From: a bacterium
Lineage (GTDB): Bacteria > Desulfobacterota > Binatia > HRBIN30 > CADEER01
DNA: 38,257 nt
Direction of reading: 5' to 3'
NCBI GenBank assembly: GCA_030430165.1
Contig: JAUIGL010000061.1
Location: forward strand, 1 to 38,257
Positions 18,240 through 25,348 of the stretch are shown here, one piece after another. Each line of letters opens with the position of its first letter. Within the stretch, counting starts at the first letter, position 1. The notes under the pieces were generated by a model that saw only the letters and a program-made list of their open reading frames with translations, was not told the DNA's origin and did no database searches. The translations under genes were made by a program, and so were the position numbers.

Positions 18240-18288
18240 GCTCGTCTGCCGACAGGCGCCGGCTCGCGACTGACGGCGCCTCAGTCGC
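18240..18288. terminator. Convergent gap with two overlapping perfect hairpins
   Basis: The 41 bases between the sulfatase-like stop and the opposite-strand stop hold AGGCGCCG (18254-18261) paired with CGGCGCCT (18274-18281). They also hold GCGACTGA (18266-18273) paired with TCAGTCGC (18281-18288, running into the end of the minus-strand gene). Both stems are 8-base perfect inverted repeats and they exclude each other. No T tract follows on either strand, so this would be a U-less bidirectional terminator if it works as one. Confidence 0.45.
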
Positions 18289-21200
18289 CGTCGACTTCGC
18301 CCGGCTGCTCCGCTTCGCCGGTTTGCTCGTCTGCCGGCTGCTCCTCGGCGGATGAGGCGAGTCGGAGAATCTTGCCGTCGAGGTCGGCGATCATCACGTC
18401 GTTGGTGGCCGGAGAGACGGCGACGCCCATCGGTCGTCCGAACGGTCCCTGCTGCTTCTCCTTGCCGACGTGCTCCTCGAGCGCGTTACCTTCGAAGTCG
18501 TAGGCGCGGATCGCGTACTCGAGCGGAACCGTGATCCAGATCGTGCCCTCGCGGGTGACCGCCAGCTTCGGCTCCGAGTAGACCTTGAGCTGCAGGCCCT
18601 TCACCGGGATCGAGGTGATCAGCTTGCCGTCGGCGGTGAACACCTGGATGCGCGCGTTGCCGTTGTCGGCGACGTACACCCGTCCCTCGGCGTCGACCGC
18701 GAGGCCGACCGGCTCGTTGAACTCGCCGGGGGCGCTGCCGAGCTTGCCCCAGGTGGCGAGCTCGGTTCCGTCCAGCTTGAAGCTGCGCACCTTGTGATTG
18801 CCGGTGTCGGCCAGGTAGATCTTGCCGTCGTTGCTGGCGGCGATTCCGCGCGGTCCGTAGAACGGACCGCCCCACTCGCGCAGGTACTCGCCGTCGGGCT
18901 GGAAGACCTGGATCCGCTGGTTCCAGGTGTCGGCGACGTAGAGGTTGCCGTCCGAGCCGACCGCGACCCCGCCGGGTTGGTTGAACTCCCCGGGCAACTT
19001 GCCGCGGCGCCCCCAGGCGCGCAGGAAGTTCATCTGCGAATCGAATGCCTGGATCCGATCGTTGCCGAAGTCGGCGACGTAGATGTTGCCATTGGCGTCG
19101 ACGTCGAGGTCGCGCGGCTGCTTGAGCACTCCGTCGCGCGCCTGGATGAGGACTTCTTCGTCCTCGGTGATCTGCGGCACTTCCTCGATCGTCGTTACCG
19201 GCATTGCGCCGGAGAACTGGCCATTGACGGCGAACACGTGAACGCCGCGGTTGGTGTAGACGGGCGACAGCAGGTCGTCCCACTTCTTGAAGTTGACCAC
19301 GTTGCCGCCCTTGTAGGCGCGCCGTTCGACGGCGCCGACGTAGACGAGGGCGACGTTGTAGCGATCGAGCACGGCCTTGGCGACCTGTTTCTTGTCGGTG
19401 GTGTAGAGGTTCTCGAGATCGGCCTTGCGCCGGCGGATGTCGGGCCAGCGGTGGGCGCGTTGGTGGACGTGGTAGTCCCAGCCGAGAACCGTCGGCAGAC
19501 CGGTATTCATCGCCACCCGGGTGTAGTCCTGGTACGACGGCCCGTGCGCCTCGGCGACGACCGGAATTCCCGGCACGTTCTCGTTGATCCACTCGTATGC
19601 GGCGAGCTCGTGCGGGTCGCGGCGCTCGAGGTAGGCGGTGCCGTCCAGCGTCGGCCGCGGCGTTTGCACGCGGCGCGTCAGGATCACGCCGCGCGTCGCG
19701 GTGATTCCGGTGAACAGGCTGACCAGGATCAGGGCGACCAGGCCGAATTTCCAGGTGCGGTGCAGCAGCCAGCCGGTGCGCTCGCGCCGGCGCCAGATCT
19801 CGACGACCGCGGCGGCGCTGGCGATGGCGAACATGAACCACGACTCCAGGTAGAACTTGAAGATCGTGTTCATGCGGTCCCAGACGTGGACCACGTCGGC
19901 GCCGGCAGTGATGGCGAAGGCGAAGGCGAACATCACGGCGGCAATGCGCAGATTGTAGGTCAGGCAGGGCTCGATTGCGCAGTAGAACGAGAGCAGGGCG
20001 AGCGCGCCCAGGCCGAAGCGCAGCGATCCTTCGAGCTCGAGTGCTTCCGGCAGCAGCTCCTGCACGGTCGGGCTCGATCCCAGCATGCAGAAGCCGACCA
20101 CCAGGGCGAAGACGACCATGGCGAAGCCGCGCATCCACCCCAGGCGAGCTCCGCTCGGCGGGTCGAGCCGCAACCTCCACAGGAGGTAGAGGAACGGGAT
20201 CGCGACGAACAGGAAGAGCCCGAAGATGTTGGCGTAGTCGTAGATGTTGGCGTAGGCGTCGCGCTCCCAGCCCCAGTTGCGCACCGGCGACGAGAAGTGG
20301 AGCCAGAAAGGCAGGTAGAGGGCGTAGGCGGAAATGGTCAGGATCGCCGTCAGGATCGCGGCGCTCGGCAGCAACACGAAGGCGATGCCGCCGAGACCGA
20401 TCGCTGCCAGGGCCCCGGGAACTTCCCGTGCCTTCCAGCCCCATTCCCGCGCCAGCTCGTTGAGCTGGCGCGGCTCGGCAATCAGCAGCGCCGCCGCCGG
20501 CAACAGGAACAAGAGGACGAGAAGCAGGATCGCGACCGTCTGCAGGCGCGACACGCCGCGCGTCGCCAGGGCGAACGAGCCGACGACGAACGGAAAGAAC
20601 AGTACGTAGGTCGGCGTGCTCCAGCCGTTGGTGACCATGATCGCGCCGAGGGTGAGGGCCAGCAGGGCGAAGACGCCGATCGTCGACGGTGCCGAGGGGG
20701 GCGCTTCGTGGACCGGCGTCGGCACCACCTCGCCGCGCCGCACCCACCACAGAGTCAGCGCGATGAAGGTGAGCGAGAACGGCATCACCAGCACGTGCGC
20801 GTGCAGGTCGGCGAACAGATAGCTCCACAGCGGGTATTCGTTGATGGTGTCCTTGATCACCCGCGAGGTCGCCCAGAAGTAGTCGAAGTTCATCGTCCGC
20901 GCGGCGTTCTCGAACAACCACTGGATCTGGTCGAAGATCGAGGCGTCGGGCTTGCGGATCTTCGGGGTGCGGCCGACGAGCTCGCGGATTCCGGAGAGGT
21001 TGCCGATCAGAATGACGAAGAATGCGGAGAGCAGCCCGCCCTGCCATTTGCGCGTCGCGGCGCTGCCGGCGGCGTAGGCGGCGATCGCGGTCAACGCCCC
21101 GAACAAGCCGATTCCCAGGTTGAAGAGCACGCCCGGGTGGATGTGGCAGAGCTTGCCGAACGCGGCGACGACGTAGTGGCCGAAGTAGGTGTAGTGCAGG

Positions 21201-23392
21201 GTCGAGCCGGAGAACCATGGCTCGGGGGGCGGAATGTCCGACGAGCGAAACAGCGCGTTGAGGAACGAGAAGTCCATCGGCTTCTCGCCCCAGTAGATCT
21301 CCGGGTTCCAGGCGCGCACCAGGATGAAGGCTGTGAAGGTCAGCCAGAAGAGCGCTTCGGTGGCGACGATGTCGGCGCGCGCGAGCCTGGTCGGCGCCCC
21401 CTGGCGCCACTTCCAGATGCCGATCACTCCGAGAAAGCCGAAGCTCAGCATCATCGCTTCCCGCGTCACTCCGGTGCCGAGCAGGGTCGCGGCCCAGGGC
21501 AGATAGGCGACCAGCAGGATGCCGAGCACCTTGGCGAGGGCGTAGACTCCGGGGACCGGAAGCGCCCGGCGCAGGAGCGCGAGCGCGAACAGACCGGCGA
21601 GCTCGACGACGATCGCGAACCACAGCAGAGCGGCGATCGAGGAACGCACCAGGGGCGCGGATGAGCTCGATTGCTGGAATGCCCCCGGGGTGGCGTCGGC
21701 CAGCAGCAAGTCGCGGCGCGTCAGCTTCTTCGACGGGATGCCGCGCAGCACCTTCTGGAAGATTTCGTCCGAGGTGAGCTGCCCGGTGTTCTTGAAGATC
21801 AGGACCTTGGGGTGGTCGTAGACGGTGAGCGACTCGTCGGCGAGCTCGTCGGGCACCTCGAAGCCGAACAGACCGGGGCGCGACGCCTGCGAGTAGATCA
21901 GCTCGTAGCCGAGGTCGCCGGCGAACAGCAGGTAGAAGTAGTTGTTGCTGAGCGGGTACTTCTCCGCGGCCTGGGTGATCGCTCCGTAGAGCCGCTTGGT
22001 CTGGAAGGCGATATAGTCGCCGTCGGCCAGCTCGTCGGCGAGACCGCGGATCTTCGAGGAGCGATCGGGTTCGTAGTAGGGAAGCGGCTTGATCTTGTAG
22101 CGAGCGCCGTTTCGCCCTTTGCCGGGCAGCGGCATCGGGAACCCTTCGTCCCAGTGTTGGGTGAGAATCTTGCTGCCGGCGGGGATGTGCCGGTAGACCC
22201 ATTCGGAGGCGGCGATCTCGGTGAACGGCCGGAAGTAGATCGACAAGAATGCGAAGGCAGCGAGCGTGGTCAGCACCACCACCAGGCCGCGGATCGCCTT
22301 GCCGAGCATCGAGGAGCGCGCCATGCGGGTCAGCAGCAGCGCCGCCCACATCACCAGGATCGGGTAGATCGGCAGGAGGTAGCGGGGGAACTTGACCTCG
22401 AACCAGCCGGTCACGAGGAAGAACGGCAGGACGTACGAGAGCAGCACCAGGTCGGCCGAGCTGCGCTCGCGCAGCATGCCCCACAGGCGGGCGGCGGTGC
22501 CGGCGATCGCGGTGAGGCCGAGTGCTGGGGCCATGCCCCACAGCACCATCTGCTCGAGCTCGTAGAAGTACTTCGGCGTGCCGACGTACTGGTTGGTGTA
22601 GGGGAACATGCCGGCATTGCGCACCATCCGGCTCTGTTCCTCGATGTCGTGGCTGTAGCGCTCCCAGGCGAGGATCGCGTAGGGCTGGCCGAGGAAAAAC
22701 GCCGCGCCGAGGGCGAGCAGGGTGAGCAGCGCCTTGCCCACCACGGGGAAGAAGCGGCGCTCGACGGCGACTCGTATCAGGCAGGCGACACCGAACGGAG
22801 CCAGCAGCGGCAGGGCGCTGAACTTGGTCGCGACCGACAGGCCGATGCCGATCCCGGTGAACACGTAGTCGCGGTTCCATCCGCGCTGCGACAGCTGGAC
22901 CGCGCAGAACAGCGTTCCCAGCACCAGGAAGGTCAGGAAGACGTCGGTGGTGATGTAGTGCGAGTTCTGGATGTGCAGCGGTGTCGCCGCCAGCAGGAAG
23001 CCGGCGAGCAGGCCGACCGAGCGGCCGTAGAGGCGGGTGCCGAGGACGTAGGTGAGGAGAACCGTGAGTACGCCGAGGATGCCGCTGATGGCGCGACCGG
23101 TGAGGATCACCTGCGCGTACTTGCCCATCGACGGGTCGATCAGGCTGAGCAGGGAGCCGATCAGGCCGTTCACGTAGAACGGGAACGAGCCGTAGGCGAA
23201 GAAGTCGGGATTGAGCTGGAGCGAGCTCGGATTGAACGAAAGCCGCTCGATCGCGAAGGCAATCGCCCTCTCGTCGGGGTGGAAGAAGTGCCGATCGTCC
23301 CAGTTGATTCCGATCAGCCTGACGAACGCCGCGAAAGCAACCAGGGCGAAAAGCCAGAGCCGTTGGTTACGCGTTGGGCTTTCGCTCGTCAT
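18281..23392 (-). CDS. Giant GT-C / DUF2298 / NHL beta-propeller fusion protein
   Basis: This 1,703-residue protein has three parts. Residues 1 to about 580 are a GT39/ArnT-like unit with HPDERAIAFAIERL (D40-E41) in the first external loop. About 590-1265 form a DUF2298 (YYY-type) membrane domain with MDFSFLN near 706, YTYFGHY near 734, DTINEYP followed by ADLHAHV near 861, and a later RMNTIFKFYLESW. About 1265-1410 is a soluble domain also present at the end of the gene at 25349-27514. About 1420-1680 carry six NHL blades (VDANGNIYVADFGNDRIQ, VGSDGNLYVADTWNQRIQVF), then an acidic Glu/Gly-rich tail. The ATG at 23392 is chosen over an upstream TTG. It is last in a four-gene minus-strand operon. 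Two membrane transferase-like units in one chain suggest sequential steps on one lipid-linked glycan, which is inference. Confidence 0.87.
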   Translation of the reverse strand: MTSESPTRNQRLWLFALVAFAAFVRLIGINWDDRHFFHPDERAIAFAIERLSFNPSSLQLNPDFFAYGSFPFYVNGLIGSLLSLIDPSMGKYAQVILTGRAISGILGVLTVLLTYVLGTRLYGRSVGLLAGFLLAATPLHIQNSHYITTDVFLTFLVLGTLFCAVQLSQRGWNRDYVFTGIGIGLSVATKFSALPLLAPFGVACLIRVAVERRFFPVVGKALLTLLALGAAFFLGQPYAILAWERYSHDIEEQSRMVRNAGMFPYTNQYVGTPKYFYELEQMVLWGMAPALGLTAIAGTAARLWGMLRERSSADLVLLSYVLPFFLVTGWFEVKFPRYLLPIYPILVMWAALLLTRMARSSMLGKAIRGLVVVLTTLAAFAFLSIYFRPFTEIAASEWVYRHIPAGSKILTQHWDEGFPMPLPGKGRNGARYKIKPLPYYEPDRSSKIRGLADELADGDYIAFQTKRLYGAITQAAEKYPLSNNYFYLLFAGDLGYELIYSQASRPGLFGFEVPDELADESLTVYDHPKVLIFKNTGQLTSDEIFQKVLRGIPSKKLTRRDLLLADATPGAFQQSSSSAPLVRSSIAALLWFAIVVELAGLFALALLRRALPVPGVYALAKVLGILLVAYLPWAATLLGTGVTREAMMLSFGFLGVIGIWKWRQGAPTRLARADIVATEALFWLTFTAFILVRAWNPEIYWGEKPMDFSFLNALFRSSDIPPPEPWFSGSTLHYTYFGHYVVAAFGKLCHIHPGVLFNLGIGLFGALTAIAAYAAGSAATRKWQGGLLSAFFVILIGNLSGIRELVGRTPKIRKPDASIFDQIQWLFENAARTMNFDYFWATSRVIKDTINEYPLWSYLFADLHAHVLVMPFSLTFIALTLWWVRRGEVVPTPVHEAPPSAPSTIGVFALLALTLGAIMVTNGWSTPTYVLFFPFVVGSFALATRGVSRLQTVAILLLVLLFLLPAAALLIAEPRQLNELAREWGWKAREVPGALAAIGLGGIAFVLLPSAAILTAILTISAYALYLPFWLHFSSPVRNWGWERDAYANIYDYANIFGLFLFVAIPFLYLLWRLRLDPPSGARLGWMRGFAMVVFALVVGFCMLGSSPTVQELLPEALELEGSLRFGLGALALLSFYCAIEPCLTYNLRIAAVMFAFAFAITAGADVVHVWDRMNTIFKFYLESWFMFAIASAAAVVEIWRRRERTGWLLHRTWKFGLVALILVSLFTGITATRGVILTRRVQTPRPTLDGTAYLERRDPHELAAYEWINENVPGIPVVAEAHGPSYQDYTRVAMNTGLPTVLGWDYHVHQRAHRWPDIRRRKADLENLYTTDKKQVAKAVLDRYNVALVYVGAVERRAYKGGNVVNFKKWDDLLSPVYTNRGVHVFAVNGQFSGAMPVTTIEEVPQITEDEEVLIQARDGVLKQPRDLDVDANGNIYVADFGNDRIQAFDSQMNFLRAWGRRGKLPGEFNQPGGVAVGSDGNLYVADTWNQRIQVFQPDGEYLREWGGPFYGPRGIAASNDGKIYLADTGNHKVRSFKLDGTELATWGKLGSAPGEFNEPVGLAVDAEGRVYVADNGNARIQVFTADGKLITSIPVKGLQLKVYSEPKLAVTREGTIWITVPLEYAIRAYDFEGNALEEHVGKEKQQGPFGRPMGVAVSPATNDVMIADLDGKILRLASSAEEQPADEQTGEAEQPGEVDGD

Positions 23393-23471
23393 GGTCAAAC
23401 GCGGCGACGCTATATGCAAAATTACCCGGTTTCAATCGATTGCCCTGCATTTGCCGCGCTCGCAGCGGCTT

Positions 23472-24200
23472 TCAGGCCGTTGCGGCGGGCTTCGAAGCGG
23501 CGATGATCAAGCACTCGCCGAAATCCGGAGGAAGGACCGGTTTTGCCACCGGGGAGAGGATTTGCAGCCCGGCCGGGAACCCGAAGAGGAGCCGTTGCAC
23601 CTGGGTCGGCAGCCAGCGGACGTAGGGCGCGTCCCAAAGCCCGTCGCCGCGGATCCAGTCGACGTCGAGACCGGCGCGGCGGATCATCGTCGCCCATTCG
23701 CCGCGGCTCAGCAGCGAGCAGTGGGTCGGGTCGCGGTAGCCGAACCAATCGTCGCCCTTCCACTTGCGTCCGGGGCTGCCGGTGTTGGGCACGACGGCGA
23801 GCAGGCGCCCCCCCGGACGCAGGCGCTCGGCGAGCTCGCGGATCAGCCCGAGCGGGCGCTCGACGTGCTCCAGGGTGTGCAGGGTGACGATCGCGTCGAG
23901 GCTGTCTTGCGACAGGCTGCGCCAGTCCTCGAGGACGATCGCGTCGGGCGCGTTCTCGCGGCAGAGCGAGCGCGCGCTCGGCGACAGGTCGTACCCGTAT
24001 GCTTCGAAATGCTGCGATAGCCGGCGCAGCAGGTAGCCGGTGCCGCAGCCGAACTCGAGCACCGTCGCACCGTCCGCGCACAGCCGGCGCAGCACACGGG
24101 CGTAGTACCACAGCGCCAGGCGGTCTCCGTCGAGTCCCTGCTCGACGTAGTACTCTTCGCCGTACTCGCTCTGGCTGTCGTTGCGGTCTTCCGGGCTCAT
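23472..24200 (-). CDS. Class I SAM-dependent methyltransferase
   Basis: This 242-residue methyltransferase carries motif I VLEFGCGTGYLLRRL, then AYGYDLSPSA for cofactor ribose binding, VTLHTLEHVERP and LRPGGRLLAVVPN. The section GDDWFGYRDPTHCSLLS is typical of the Methyltransf_23 group found in glycan biosynthesis clusters. The ATG at 24200 overlaps the TGA of the preceding glycosyltransferase as ATGA, so the two are translationally coupled. The next gene in the operon starts 79 bases downstream. It probably methylates a sugar or glycan intermediate. An open frame extends upstream across the glycosyltransferase, but that part is out-of-frame shadow. Confidence 0.87.
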   Translation of the reverse strand: MSPEDRNDSQSEYGEEYYVEQGLDGDRLALWYYARVLRRLCADGATVLEFGCGTGYLLRRLSQHFEAYGYDLSPSARSLCRENAPDAIVLEDWRSLSQDSLDAIVTLHTLEHVERPLGLIRELAERLRPGGRLLAVVPNTGSPGRKWKGDDWFGYRDPTHCSLLSRGEWATMIRRAGLDVDWIRGDGLWDAPYVRWLPTQVQRLLFGFPAGLQILSPVAKPVLPPDFGECLIIAASKPAATA

Positions 24201-25345
24201 GATCGGCGCATCTCTTCGAACAGATGCTCGTAGAGATCCAGAGAATGCTCGGGGTCGAAGTGAGCGCGGATTTTCTCTGCCGGTTGGACGAAGCTCGTTC
24301 GATCGCGCAGCACGGTCGCGATCGCGGCGGCGAGCTCTGCCGGTTCGCCGGCCGGGACGACCAGCCCCATTCCGGTTTCGCGCACCGGGATGCGCACGCC
24401 CGGGATGTCGGTGGCCACCACCGGAGTGCCGGCCAGCATGGCTTCCGGCTGCACCAGTCCGTAGGCTTCGGTGGAGTTGAGGCTGGTGACCGCGAGCACG
24501 TCGCAGGCTGCGAAGAAGGATGGCATCGCTTCGTCCGGCAGCAGGTCGAGAAAGACCAGACGGTCGGAGTGGCGCTCGATCTGCGGCCGCAGGCGCGCGC
24601 CGTATGCGTCCTCGCCGATGGTGTCGCGGTAGGCGCCGGTGAAGGCGACGCGCAGGTTGGGGAACTCGGCGATCAGTGACGGCAGTGCGGCGAGCAGAAC
24701 CTCGACTCCCTTCTCCGCCGCGAAGCGGGCGGCGAAGCCGATCACCGGTCCGTCTCCGAGCTTCCACCGCTCGACCAGGGAGCGGGTTCGCTGCGGATCG
24801 ACCGGCGGCGCGGCGATCAGCGGCGGGATGGTGCGCAGCTTGGACGCAAAGCGCGACAGGAGCTCGGACCGCTCGGCGTAGTCGTCGCTGGTGGTGACGA
24901 TCGCGTCGCTGCGGCGCGCGGCGTGCTGATTGAGCGGCTGCAGGCAGCGTTCGACGACACGGTTCAGCGCTCCCGGAGGCAGCTGCAAGTCGCACTGGTA
25001 GGTGAGAACTACTGGCCGGCGGTGGGCGCGTGCGAGCTCGGTCAGCAGACTAGCCTCGAGTTGCGGCATGTGAACGTTGACGACGTCGTGCTCGCGCACC
25101 GCGGCGCGGGCGCGGCTTGCGAACCCGGGCATCAGCACGCCCTTGCTGATCTTGCGCAGGACCGGCACGCGAACCACGCGAACCCCGTCGCGCTCTTCCT
25201 CGCTCGGCAGCGCCGGGTCGAAGCGCGACGTCAAAACCGTCACCTCGTGGCCGCGGCCGGCGAGTCCTCGCGCCAGGCGCTCGGCGTAGATCGTCAGACC
25301 GCTGACGTGCGGGCGGTAGTACGTGAGTGCGATGAGGGCTCGCAA
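24197..25345 (-). CDS. GT4 family (GT-B fold) glycosyltransferase
   Basis: This 382-residue cytoplasmic enzyme uses a nucleotide sugar. The N-terminal half has the retaining GT-B acceptor pattern YYRPHVSGLTIYAERLARGL, with the GHEVTVLTSR strand after it. The C-terminal half has IGFAARFAAEKGVEVLLAAL and the E-x7-E donor motif in STEAYGLVQPEAMLAGTPVV. The start is taken as the TTG at 25345, because the N-terminal beta strand (RALIALTYY) follows at once and no ATG or GTG is near. This TTG lies three bases after the preceding stop. Its own TGA overlaps the methyltransferase start. It probably adds a sugar to a growing lipid-linked glycan; donor and acceptor are not known. Confidence 0.9.
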   Translation of the reverse strand: MRALIALTYYRPHVSGLTIYAERLARGLAGRGHEVTVLTSRFDPALPSEEERDGVRVVRVPVLRKISKGVLMPGFASRARAAVREHDVVNVHMPQLEASLLTELARAHRRPVVLTYQCDLQLPPGALNRVVERCLQPLNQHAARRSDAIVTTSDDYAERSELLSRFASKLRTIPPLIAAPPVDPQRTRSLVERWKLGDGPVIGFAARFAAEKGVEVLLAALPSLIAEFPNLRVAFTGAYRDTIGEDAYGARLRPQIERHSDRLVFLDLLPDEAMPSFFAACDVLAVTSLNSTEAYGLVQPEAMLAGTPVVATDIPGVRIPVRETGMGLVVPAGEPAELAAAIATVLRDRTSFVQPAEKIRAHFDPEHSLDLYEHLFEEMRRS

Positions 25346-25348
25346 AGC

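Noticed and set aside
18470..21664. Long plus-strand open frame opposite the giant fusion
   Set aside because: Its charged, low-complexity translation mirrors membrane codons on the other strand. The fusion frame has strong domain evidence.
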